Shown: positions 7,628 to 13,542 of the stretch, piece by piece | Numbering within the stretch: position 1 is the first letter of the stretch | How the letters are laid out: each line of letters starts with the position of its first letter | DNA from: Actinomycetota bacterium | Lineage (GTDB): Bacteria > Actinomycetota > Acidimicrobiia > Acidimicrobiales > Ilumatobacteraceae | DNA: 13,542 nt | Direction: 5' to 3' | Assembly (NCBI GenBank): GCA_009705865.1 | Contig: WLSJ01000038.1 | Span: 1-13,542 of the forward strand | Translations under genes and position numbers: made by a program | The notes under the pieces: model-generated | Seen by the model: only the letters and a program-made list of their open reading frames with translations | The model's database searches: none | What the model was told of the DNA's origin: nothing

Positions 7628-9121
7628 ATGCGTCGTGGAATTGCAATCTGTGCACTGGCAGTGATGGTCAGTTCCTGCTCGGGAGGTTCACAGACATCTG
7701 ACTCCACATCAGACAATTCGGCTCCCGCTTCAACCATGTACCCACCTGCAACCGGAGGGTCCATTGACTGGAAACCATGTGGCGGCGAGACAGACAGCAC
7801 TCTGAAATGCGCCCGCCTTTCTGTTCCATTTGATTACGACAAGCCCTCAAAAGGATCCTTTTCTCTGAAACTGGTCAAACACCCCGCAACAATGCTGACA
7901 AAACGAATCGGTTCAATGCTGGTGAACCCGGGAGGACCTGGTTTTGGTGGCACTGACCTTCCTCAGAATGTTGATTCGTACTTCAGCGCAACCCTGATTG
8001 AAGCTTTTGACATCATTGGTTGGGACCCTCGCGGAACAGGACAGTCGACCCCAGCCGTCGATTGCGTCGCGGACTATGACAAGTACTTCACATCTAACCC
8101 GTCATCAACTGAATCAGAGCATCAAGCACTAGTTGATATTTCAAAAGCATTCAACGACGAGTGCGAAAAGAAAAGCGGAGAGATCCTTCCCTACATCTCC
8201 ACCAATGCAACTGCACGCGACATTGACATGATTCGAGCAGCACTCGGCGAAGACAAAATCACATATTTCGGATTCTCATACGGCAGCGAACTAGGTGCCA
8301 CGTGGGCAACCATGTTTCCCACCACAGTTCGCGCCGCTGTTCTTGATGGAGCAACTGATCCCACTTCTAATTACATGCAAGGTGGACTTGATCAAGCAAA
8401 AGGCTTTGAAACGGAATTCACAAAATTCCTAGCGCAATGTTCTGCAAACAAAAAGTGCCCTTTCTACAACAAAGGTAACGCTGAAGGCGCCTTTGATTCG
8501 TTAATAAAGAAGCTAGATACGCAACCACTTGTTGTGTCAAAAGATCGTGCTGCTGTCAACCAAACAATTGCATACACAGCTATTTCACAGGCCATGTATT
8601 CATCAACAATATGGCCCGAACTTGAGATTGCTTTGAGCGATGCACAGCAAGGTGATGGTGCTGGCTTATTAGATTTATTCGATTCTTATTACCGACGCAC
8701 CGAAGATGGTACGTACGGAAATGAATTAGAAGCATTCAACGCAATCATGTGTCTTGATGACCCGGGTCCAAAGACGGTAGAGGAAGCTGATTCATATATT
8801 CCGAAGTTTTTGGCAGCTGCACCTCGCTTGGGCATTAGTTTCACCGGAAGTTATAACTGCGTCTTTTGGCCAGCAAAACCTGACCCTCGCATTGACATCA
8901 CAGGAAATGGCGCAGGCCCCATTGTTGTTGTCGGCACAACAGGAGACGCAGCAACTCCACTTGCAAGTTCGCGAAAAATGGCATCAACGCTGCAAGATGG
9001 TCGGCTTGTTGTAGTCACGGAAGACAGGCACACCGGCTATGGCGCGAATGAATGCGTGGTCAGTGCTGTTGATAAATATCTCATCACCACCAAAGTGACC
9101 TTCGCAGAAAAAGCCTGCTGA
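7628..9121 (+). CDS. Lipoprotein serine peptidase, TAP-like alpha/beta hydrolase (S33 type)
   Basis: A 497-residue secreted, lipid-anchored peptidase resembling actinobacterial tripeptidyl aminopeptidases, which remove N-terminal peptides from extracellular substrates. A lipoprotein signal (MRRGIAICALAVMVSSC) gives the lipidated Cys17 after V-S-S, followed by a Ser/Thr-rich linker. The hydrolase core has the oxyanion motif NPGGPGFGG, then GWDPRGTGQS, then the elbow GFSYG with nucleophile Ser217. Asp440 (GTTGDAATP) and His468 (DRHTGYG) complete the triad, within the C-terminal region typical of the TAP-like domain. Several Cys pairs suit an exported protein. The frame is open back to a TTG at 7586, but that start would put 14 extra residues before the signal. 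ATG 7628 gives a normal n-region; GTG 7625 is the close alternative. Its stop lies 25 bases from the 3' end of the convergent tRNA gene. Confidence 0.9.
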   Translation: MRRGIAICALAVMVSSCSGGSQTSDSTSDNSAPASTMYPPATGGSIDWKPCGGETDSTLKCARLSVPFDYDKPSKGSFSLKLVKHPATMLTKRIGSMLVNPGGPGFGGTDLPQNVDSYFSATLIEAFDIIGWDPRGTGQSTPAVDCVADYDKYFTSNPSSTESEHQALVDISKAFNDECEKKSGEILPYISTNATARDIDMIRAALGEDKITYFGFSYGSELGATWATMFPTTVRAAVLDGATDPTSNYMQGGLDQAKGFETEFTKFLAQCSANKKCPFYNKGNAEGAFDSLIKKLDTQPLVVSKDRAAVNQTIAYTAISQAMYSSTIWPELEIALSDAQQGDGAGLLDLFDSYYRRTEDGTYGNELEAFNAIMCLDDPGPKTVEEADSYIPKFLAAAPRLGISFTGSYNCVFWPAKPDPRIDITGNGAGPIVVVGTTGDAATPLASSRKMASTLQDGRLVVVTEDRHTGYGANECVVSAVDKYLITTKVTFAEKAC

Positions 9122-9146
9122 GCCACTTCGACGTTGTAAGTCGTAC

Positions 9147-9234
9147 TGGAGGAAGGAGGGGGATTTGAACCCCCGGAGAGTTACCCCTCAATGGTTTTCG
9201 AAACCATCCCATTCGGCCGCTCTGGCACCCTTCC
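9147..9234 (-). tRNA. tRNA-Ser, anticodon CGA (reads UCG)
   Basis: Class II tRNA read from the minus strand. The acceptor GGAAGGG pairs with TCCTTCC (one G-T pair). The anticodon stem ATGGT/ACCAT encloses loop TTCGAAA, giving anticodon CGA at plus 9198-9200. A long variable arm is present, and the T arm is GGGGG-TTCAAAT-CCCCC. Overall layout matches bacterial tRNA-Ser(CGA). CCA appears to be encoded (9147-9149). The discriminator base is U, whereas bacterial tRNA-Ser normally has G. A TAACCT hexamer (minus strand) ends nine bases upstream of the 5' end and may be its -10 box. Confidence 0.95.
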
Positions 9235-9255
9235 GTGTGAAAAAGGTTATCGGCA

Positions 9256-9277
9256 CTAGGAACGCTTAGAGGCGAAG
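9256..9277. repeat. Direct repeat copy A: orphan copy of the tadA 3' tail
   Basis: A 22-base segment matching 13019-13040 at 21 of 22 positions, with an exact 18-base core GAACGCTTAGAGGCGAAG (9260-9277). Read on the minus strand in the tadA frame it gives F-A-S-K-R-S and a TAG stop, the same as the real tadA end; the Ser codon differs silently (TCC against TCG). An upstream GAA matches tadA GAG as Glu, then similarity fades. It lies 22 bases in front of the 5' end of tRNA-Ser(CGA). It is flanked by GGCAC (9252-9256) and GTGCC (9285-9289), which could form a weak hairpin. Confidence 0.85.
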
Positions 9278-9331
9278 CCTTCTTGTGCCAATGGCTTTAG
9301 TCCTACTTACTGTTGTTTTCTCATAAATCGT

Positions 9332-9337
9332 TAGCCT
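9332..9337 (+). promoter_or_regulatory. Candidate -10 box (TAGCCT) for leaderless tetR
   Basis: TAGCCT ends seven bases before the tetR ATG at 9345, with no Shine-Dalgarno-like sequence between (GACTGCC). It is the same hexamer as that inferred for the ABC transporter. TTACTG at 9307-9312 is a possible -35 box with a 19-base spacer, which is weak. Confidence 0.42.
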
Positions 9338-9344
9338 GACTGCC

Positions 9345-9998
9345 ATGACTACCGATGATCCAGAAATGCCGGAGACTTCTCCGCCACGTCGAAAGCGGTC
9401 AGATGGTTTGCGAACTATTGAACGTGTCTTGAAAGCAGCCGAAGCCGAAATGGCTGAATTCGGTTTCGTTAAATTCAACTTGGATCGCGTGATGGAGAAA
9501 TCCGGAGTCGCGCGCAGTTCGGTGTACCACCACTTCGGAGGACGCGACGGCGTCATTGCAGCTTTAGAAACAACCAGCACGATGCGTTCACTTGAAAGAG
9601 GAACTGCCGAGTTCGAAGCCTTTCTCGACACATTGACTTCTGGTGAAAAGGCCTTTGAACTTATTGAACTTGGCATCCGGTCTTTCAGATCTTCCGACAA
9701 CAAAAGTAGACGTCAGCGCAGAATCTCGTCTTTGGCGGCCTCCCATAACTCTGCTGCAATTAGAGAGGTACTTGCCAATGACCAGCGGTCTGGTACCGAG
9801 GTTGTGGTTCGGATTATTGAAAAGGCCCGAGACAACGGACTATGTAATCCAATTGAGCCAATCTTGGGAGTCGCTTATGTCATCCAATCGATGCTGGTAG
9901 GCCGAATCCTGGTCGATATCTCAGAAGACCCAGCCCTTGACACTGAATGGGAAGACGCAGCAATAGCAACCCTTCGCCAGATTCTGAGACCTACCTAA
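9345..9998 (+). CDS. TetR-family transcriptional regulator
   Basis: A 217-residue DNA-binding regulator. After a disordered, charged N-terminus (residues 1-20, PPRRKR), helix 1 spans about 21-39 and the helix-turn-helix is at about 44-65: FNLDRVMEKSGVARSSVYHHF, with the family's signature SSVYHHFGGRDGV. The remaining 140 residues form a helical ligand-binding and dimerisation domain without recognisable ligand signature. TetR proteins usually repress their own or a neighbouring gene and are released by a small ligand. The stop codon lies six bases before a strong inverted repeat, and the Kelch gene follows 62 bases downstream on the same strand, so this is its most likely target. ATG 9345 is supported by the upstream TAGCCT hexamer. 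It lies inside the interval bounded by the two tadA-tail repeats. Confidence 0.93.
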   Translation: MTTDDPEMPETSPPRRKRSDGLRTIERVLKAAEAEMAEFGFVKFNLDRVMEKSGVARSSVYHHFGGRDGVIAALETTSTMRSLERGTAEFEAFLDTLTSGEKAFELIELGIRSFRSSDNKSRRQRRISSLAASHNSAAIREVLANDQRSGTEVVVRIIEKARDNGLCNPIEPILGVAYVIQSMLVGRILVDISEDPALDTEWEDAAIATLRQILRPT

Positions 9999-10004
9999 TA
10001 TCCA

Positions 10005-10044
10005 TAACTGTGCGCATCATTCACTTGTATGTTGCGCACAGTTA
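10005..10044. promoter_or_regulatory. Perfect 12-base inverted repeat, candidate TetR operator
   Basis: Arms TAACTGTGCGCA (10005-10016) and TGCGCACAGTTA (10033-10044) are perfectly complementary around a 16-base spacer. It sits between the tetR stop and the Kelch gene start. The right arm falls between the inferred -35 and -10 boxes of the Kelch promoter, where a bound protein would block transcription. No T run follows the right arm (GAGGTACC), so it does not look like an ordinary intrinsic terminator, although a hairpin ending the tetR transcript is the main alternative. Confidence 0.6.
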
Positions 10045-10054
10045 GAGGTACCCT
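10025..10054 (+). promoter_or_regulatory. Candidate promoter of the Kelch gene
   Basis: TTGTAT (10025-10030), an 18-base spacer, then TACCCT (10049-10054). Six bases later comes the GTG at 10061, which would be at or next to the transcription start. The message would be leaderless. The right arm of the inverted repeat lies wholly in the spacer. Confidence 0.45.
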
Positions 10055-10060
10055 CACGGG

Positions 10061-13015
10061 GTGAACACAACGCAATCAGCGACTGCGAGTCGACCCCGTA
10101 TGGCCAAAACCTCCGGATTCCTCTTGGGTGTCACTGTGATCCTGGCAATTGGACTCGCAATATTTGCCTCTGGAAGTCAAGCCAACGGTGCCCAACTAAC
10201 TTCCAAACTGTGCATCACCCGCACGCAGGTGATTTTCACGACAACAAAAACCGGCGCATGTGGACGATCAGAAACAAAAGTCATTTGGAATTCTGAAACT
10301 GCCCAAAAAGTGTGCATCGCATCCAACAAAGCGTTGCAGTATTCACGCACCGGGCGATGCGCCGTTCGAACCACAAGTGCATCCCAACGAACTTCAAATG
10401 GCGTATTGCCAATATGCTCCAAACCAAGTAGCCGACTAATTCGCTGGAGATCCAGTTCCCGTTGTCCGAAGGGCTTCATCAAGACCTCAATGACAGGTCT
10501 CACCAAAAGCGAAACACCAACAACTGTGCTGCATGTTTCAGCTTCACCTCTTCAATCGGAGACATCAGTTGTGCCCATCACTTCTACAGCTTCAACTACA
10601 ACGATTGCGCCCCCAAACACAGAGGAAACGACAACTACAACAACTGTGTCTCCCCCCACAGTGACTACATCTTCAACAACAGCTGCGCCTACGACGACCA
10701 GCACTACAACGACAACGGTTGCGCCCTCGACCAACACAACTACTTCAAGTACAACGACGACTGTTCCTGGTCCCGCTGCAATCGATTCCTTCACCACAGT
10801 CGACGCCACTATCAACAAGGGCAGTAGCACACAATTACGAGCATCATTTTCGGGGCTATCAGGGTCTATTAACAATGCAGTTGGAGCCATCAGCAACGGT
10901 GGGAACGTGACAGTGTCACCAATTGTCACCACAACGTATGTGTTGACTGTTTCCGATGCGGAAAGCACAGTCACTCAATCAGTGACTGTCTACGTCAATG
11001 CCATCTCCATTTATGCCCAACCTCAAAGTGTGATTGCTGCATCTGTGGCCGAGTCCTACGTTTCGGTTGGAGCGAGTGGAATTGGAACGTTGAGTTACCA
11101 ATGGTTTAAGAACGATGTCTTGATTCCTAGTGCAAATTCTCGTAACTACCGGGTCACAACTAATGGTAACTACAAAGCCGTAGCAACAAGTACGTACCGT
11201 GGAATCACAATGTCTGTCACATCGAGTGTGGCGAGTTACCTAATAAACGATGCAACGATTACGATCCAACCAACTGACAGCTCAATCCTTCTAGGAAATA
11301 CGCACAGTCTCTCTGTTGACGCAACAGGCACAGGCGATCTGACGTATCAATGGTTCCTTGATAACGCTGAAATCAGTGGTGCTACTTCTCGCATCTACGT
11401 TGCTAACACCGCAGGTACATACAAAGTGAGTGTTAGCAGCACATTGAGTGGCAGTACTAGCACGGTCGATTCCAATAATGCCGTGTTGACTGTCACCGGG
11501 TTGAACATTACGAGCATCTCTCCGAACGCCTATGTCACACAAGGAGGTAGCACGTCACTAGCAATCTCCGTAACGATCTCAGGTGGAGTATCTGTCACCT
11601 ACCAATGGCAATTCAACGGCACAGATATTTCAGGCGCTAATGGCATCGGGTATTTAGCTCGACAAACAGGTGACTACGGCGTAGTGGCCACAGCAACGCG
11701 AAACGGCATAACGCAGATCAAGACAAGTTCAACAACCCATGTCACGGCTGTAGCAGCACCAACGATTACTTCTTTTGATTCTCTTGCGGCCACTATCACT
11801 CTTGGAGGAAGCACAGACTTAGTACCTGTCTTTGCAAATGGCACTGGCGTTATTACTCCAGGCGACATCGCCGTAGTCAGTGGTGATCAGGTCTCTGTCT
11901 CGCCAACTACGACAACCACATACACCTTGACTGTTACAAACCTTGCGCGTTCAACTGTTGGCATGTCTTACACAGTCACTGTTACTACGGGTACTTTTGT
12001 AACGACTGCAAACGCCAGCAGTCTCAATCGGTACCACGGCAGTACTTCGGTCACACTCGCCGATGGGCGAGTGCTCGTGTATGGAGACTCCATGGACCAT
12101 GGAACAGTACGAACAGATGTCTTTGACCCAACAACCAATCTGTTTTCAGAAGTTGGCTCGTCAAGTTTTACACGAAATGATTCTCCAGGCGTATTGCTAA
12201 CAAACGGAAAAGTTCTTGTTGCAGGAGGAACCACTTACCCGAACGCTGATTTTTCAAGCACTAGCTCAGCTGAATTGTTTGACCCTCTTTCCAATTCGTG
12301 GTCAACAACGGGCAGCATGAACATTCCTCGTCGCAGTTTCTTCATGGTGCGATTGAATAACGGAAAAGTACTTGTCGGAGGCGGCATCAGAGATAAGTCC
12401 ACTTCATTGAACTCAGCCGAGATTTATGATCCAGCTACTGAAACTTTTAGTTCGGTCCCAAATATGCCAGGGAGTAATAGAGCGGGTGCTAGAGCAGTAC
12501 TTCTCTCCAACGGCAATGTGCTGGTGGTTGGCGGTTCCGATGGGTCCAGTCTCTGGAAATCCGCAATTATCTTCGATGCAGTTACAAATTCTTGGTCTTC
12601 AGTAAGTTCACAAATGCAAACTGAGCATTATCTAAACGCAGCAATTGTCACTCTGAATGATGGCCGAGTACTGATAGCTGGTGGACAAACATCGGGTGCA
12701 GAAAGTGTGTCGAAAACAGACATCTTCGACCCAGTGACAAATACATTCTCCGCAGGGCCTGAACTTTCTACGCCACGACAAGGGCTCACTGCCCATGTTC
12801 TGAGAGATGGAAAAGTGGTACTAATCGGGGGCGCTGCCTACGGCAGTTCCACGAACTCTGTAGATGTTTATGATCCGCTTACATCTCGAATCATCCGACA
12901 GTTCAATACGATGAGTTACACAAGGTACGGCCATTCATCAGCATTATTGCTCGACGGTCGCGTCCTTATAGTCGGAAGCAATGCCACTCCAATCGGCGAG
13001 ATCTTCTCTCAGTAA
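10061..13015 (+). CDS. Large secreted Ig-like and Kelch-repeat surface protein
   Basis: A 984-residue mosaic protein. Domains in order: N-terminal hydrophobic signal or anchor (about 18-40); three Cys-pair repeats of 34 residues (about 50-140); a Thr/Ser/Pro stalk (about 172-238); five beta-sandwich Ig-like segments (240-314, 315-396, 398-480, 482-563, 566-643), of which the middle three carry YQW(F/Q) and the outer two share VSP-TTTTY-LTV; then a Kelch propeller (645-984). The architecture implies a protein held away from the cell by its stalk, presenting a propeller for binding carbohydrate or protein. Kelch domains of galactose-oxidase type occur in oxidases, but I see no copper ligands to support an enzyme. 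No sortase or C-terminal anchor is present, so attachment would be through the N-terminus. GTG 10061 is preferred because of the TACCCT box; ATG 10100 is the alternative. It ends three bases from the tadA stop, tail to tail. Confidence 0.87.
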   Translation: MNTTQSATASRPRMAKTSGFLLGVTVILAIGLAIFASGSQANGAQLTSKLCITRTQVIFTTTKTGACGRSETKVIWNSETAQKVCIASNKALQYSRTGRCAVRTTSASQRTSNGVLPICSKPSSRLIRWRSSSRCPKGFIKTSMTGLTKSETPTTVLHVSASPLQSETSVVPITSTASTTTIAPPNTEETTTTTTVSPPTVTTSSTTAAPTTTSTTTTTVAPSTNTTTSSTTTTVPGPAAIDSFTTVDATINKGSSTQLRASFSGLSGSINNAVGAISNGGNVTVSPIVTTTYVLTVSDAESTVTQSVTVYVNAISIYAQPQSVIAASVAESYVSVGASGIGTLSYQWFKNDVLIPSANSRNYRVTTNGNYKAVATSTYRGITMSVTSSVASYLINDATITIQPTDSSILLGNTHSLSVDATGTGDLTYQWFLDNAEISGATSRIYVANTAGTYKVSVSSTLSGSTSTVDSNNAVLTVTGLNITSISPNAYVTQGGSTSLAISVTISGGVSVTYQWQFNGTDISGANGIGYLARQTGDYGVVATATRNGITQIKTSSTTHVTAVAAPTITSFDSLAATITLGGSTDLVPVFANGTGVITPGDIAVVSGDQVSVSPTTTTTYTLTVTNLARSTVGMSYTVTVTTGTFVTTANASSLNRYHGSTSVTLADGRVLVYGDSMDHGTVRTDVFDPTTNLFSEVGSSSFTRNDSPGVLLTNGKVLVAGGTTYPNADFSSTSSAELFDPLSNSWSTTGSMNIPRRSFFMVRLNNGKVLVGGGIRDKSTSLNSAEIYDPATETFSSVPNMPGSNRAGARAVLLSNGNVLVVGGSDGSSLWKSAIIFDAVTNSWSSVSSQMQTEHYLNAAIVTLNDGRVLIAGGQTSGAESVSKTDIFDPVTNTFSAGPELSTPRQGLTAHVLRDGKVVLIGGAAYGSSTNSVDVYDPLTSRIIRQFNTMSYTRYGHSSALLLDGRVLIVGSNATPIGEIFSQ
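10205..10470 (+). repeat. Three 34-residue Cys-pair repeats within the Kelch protein
   Basis: Cys pairs lie at residues 51/67, 85/100 and 119/135, so the first Cys recurs exactly every 34 residues. Each unit has the form (L/V/I)C, about 15 residues rich in Thr, Ser and basic residues, then a second Cys (GAC, GRC, SRC). The first unit ends KVIWN. The pattern resembles short C...C...W repeats I recall in secreted actinobacterial proteins (from memory). DNA identity between units is low, so they are old. Confidence 0.7.
11993..13015 (+). repeat. Kelch repeats forming a probable seven-bladed propeller
   Basis: Six complete units repeat the pattern L-x-DGRVLVxGG ... AE(L/I)(F/Y)DPxTNxWS, with DG/NG-(K/R/N)-V-L and FDP/YDP landmarks. 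A seventh unit at the C-terminus (LLLDGRVLIVGS...GEIFSQ) lacks its last strand, and the N-terminal TFVTTANASSLNR of the domain could supply it. This is the circular closure seen in Kelch and galactose-oxidase propellers. Confidence 0.8.
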
Positions 13016-13018
13016 TTT

Positions 13019-13040
13019 CTACGAACGCTTAGAGGCGAAG
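13019..13040. repeat. Direct repeat copy B: authentic 3' end of tadA
   Basis: The last codons and TAG stop of tadA. It matches 9256-9277 at 21 of 22 positions in the same orientation, with the exact 18-base core at 13023-13040. Together the copies bracket the tetR and Kelch genes. Confidence 0.85.
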
Positions 13041-13483
13041 AACTCTTTCAACAATGCTGCTGATTCTTCAGCGAGTAAGCCATGCTCCACCGGTGGGTTG
13101 TGGCCAAGACGTGGATCACTCATCACGTTGTACAAACTGGCAGTAGCGCCCGCTTCAAAATTGGCAGCACCATATACAAGACGGCCAATGCGAGATGATT
13201 GCGCAGCACCTGCACACATGACACATGGTTCCAGCGTGACAACAAGAGTGCATTCGTCTAAACGCCAGCTACCAAGCTTCTGACTTACATCGCGCAATGC
13301 CAACACTTCAGCATGAGCAGTTGGGTCGTTCGCAAACTCTCGTTCGTTGTGGCGACGGGCAATGATTTCGCCGTTGTGAAGAACCACAGCGCCCACCGGT
13401 ACGTCGCCGTGTGCGAAGGCAAGGCGCGCTTCATCAAGGGCAACCCGCATGGCTTCAAGATGAATGTTTGACTGATCTGTCAT
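13019..13483 (-). CDS. tadA: tRNA-specific adenosine deaminase
   Basis: A 154-residue zinc-dependent deaminase that converts A34 to inosine in tRNA-Arg(ACG), needed to read CGN codons. It shows DVPVGAVV (27-34), the His57-Ala-Glu59 motif in PTAHAEVLAL (His as zinc ligand, Glu as proton shuttle), and PCVMCAG with Cys87 and Cys90 as the other ligands. The length is close to that of E. coli TadA. A frame runs on to 13522 but would lie inside the tRNA gene. ATG 13483 gives the usual N-terminus, and ATG 13450 (Met12, MRVALDEARLAFA) would also leave the core intact. The A of ATG 13483 is the terminal A of the upstream tRNA's encoded CCA, so the gene must be co-transcribed with that tRNA or start internally. 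The C-terminal FASKRS is duplicated near 9260. Confidence 0.95.
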   Translation of the reverse strand: MTDQSNIHLEAMRVALDEARLAFAHGDVPVGAVVLHNGEIIARRHNEREFANDPTAHAEVLALRDVSQKLGSWRLDECTLVVTLEPCVMCAGAAQSSRIGRLVYGAANFEAGATASLYNVMSDPRLGHNPPVEHGLLAEESAALLKEFFASKRS

Positions 13484-13542
13484 GGCGGAAGGGGTGGGAT
13501 TCGAACCCACGGAAGCTTTCACTTCACACGCTTTCCAAGCGT
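13483..13542 (-). tRNA. tRNA-Ser, anticodon GGA, 5' part outside the window
   Basis: Minus-strand tRNA whose 3' 60 bases are in view: most of the anticodon arm (loop TTGGAAA, stem GCGTG on the 3' side), a long variable arm, T arm GTGGG-TTCGAAT-CCCAC, acceptor strand CCCTTCC, discriminator G, and an encoded CCA (13483-13485). The anticodon GGA corresponds to plus 13534-13536 and reads UCC and UCU. The acceptor, D arm and first base of the anticodon stem lie beyond the right edge. Confidence 0.92.

Noticed and set aside
7582..7800. N-terminal extension of the ABC transporter frame to an ATG at 7800
   Set aside because: It would overlap about 170 bases of the divergent lipoprotein gene, whose signal peptide and lipobox are encoded there, and the extra residues do not resemble an exporter N-terminus.
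9266..9703. 145-residue minus-strand open frame over the start of tetR
   Set aside because: It is antisense to a clear helix-turn-helix gene and shows no family features; only its far end coincides with the repeat copy A, in a different frame.
10005..10044. Intrinsic terminator after tetR
   Set aside because: A hairpin can form, but the stem is not followed by a T run and the loop is long; overlap with the Kelch promoter makes an operator more likely. Not fully excluded.
10552..10974. Minus-strand frame with runs of Val, and the ACAACG-rich tract it mirrors as a possible repeat array
   Set aside because: The tract encodes the Thr-rich stalk of the Kelch protein. Repetition is irregular codon-level low complexity, not a CRISPR or tandem array.
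13484..13522. Extension of tadA to an ATG at 13522
   Set aside because: Those codons are the T arm and acceptor of tRNA-Ser(GGA).

Overview
The window looks like a piece of an actinobacterial chromosome, most likely from an Acidimicrobiia-like, compact aquatic genome. This is an inference. It rests on the moderate base composition, an IdsA-type prenyl diphosphate synthase, Thr-rich stalks with VAPST-type motifs in secreted proteins, very tight gene packing, and repeated promoter hexamers of the form TANNNT placed 6 to 9 bases before a start codon, which suggests leaderless mRNAs.

Layout, left to right. (1) The 3' part of a glutathione peroxidase gene (+) abuts tail to tail a putative Fe(II)/2-oxoglutarate dioxygenase gene (-), which lies behind a small membrane-anchored LysM protein gene (-). 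(2) Two overlapping alpha/beta-hydrolase genes (+); the second has lost its nucleophile and probably its catalytic His. (3) A four-gene minus-strand operon: ABC exporter, xseA, xseB (exonuclease VII), then a GGPP-type prenyl synthase, with joins of +5, -1 and -4 bases. (4) Divergent from it, a lipoprotein peptidase of the TAP-like S33 family (+). (5) A tRNA-Ser(CGA) gene (-). (6) A TetR regulator gene and a 984-residue secreted Ig-like/Kelch protein gene (+), separated by a strong inverted repeat. (7) tadA (-), preceded by a partial tRNA-Ser(GGA) gene (-) whose CCA end overlaps the tadA start codon by one base.

The most interesting signal is a 22-base direct repeat (one mismatch, 18-base exact core) around the tetR-Kelch pair. 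One copy is the authentic 3' end of tadA (FASKRS and stop). The other sits alone in front of tRNA-Ser(CGA) and still spells FASKRS plus a TAG stop in frame. This suggests an ancestral minus-strand order tRNA-Ser(GGA)-tadA-tRNA-Ser(CGA), into which a cassette of about 3.8 kb (TetR plus surface Kelch protein) was inserted at the 3' end of tadA, duplicating the gene's tail. No integrase is visible, so the mechanism is open.

Functional links: the exporter-exoVII-prenyl synthase operon mixes housekeeping roles and is probably grouped by transcription rather than by pathway. In the cassette, the inverted repeat overlaps the inferred promoter of the Kelch gene and is a plausible operator for the adjacent TetR protein. 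No CRISPR array, transposase or recognisable defence system was seen. Every stretch over 300 bases contains a gene; the longest intergenic gap is the 110 bases between tRNA-Ser(CGA) and tetR.
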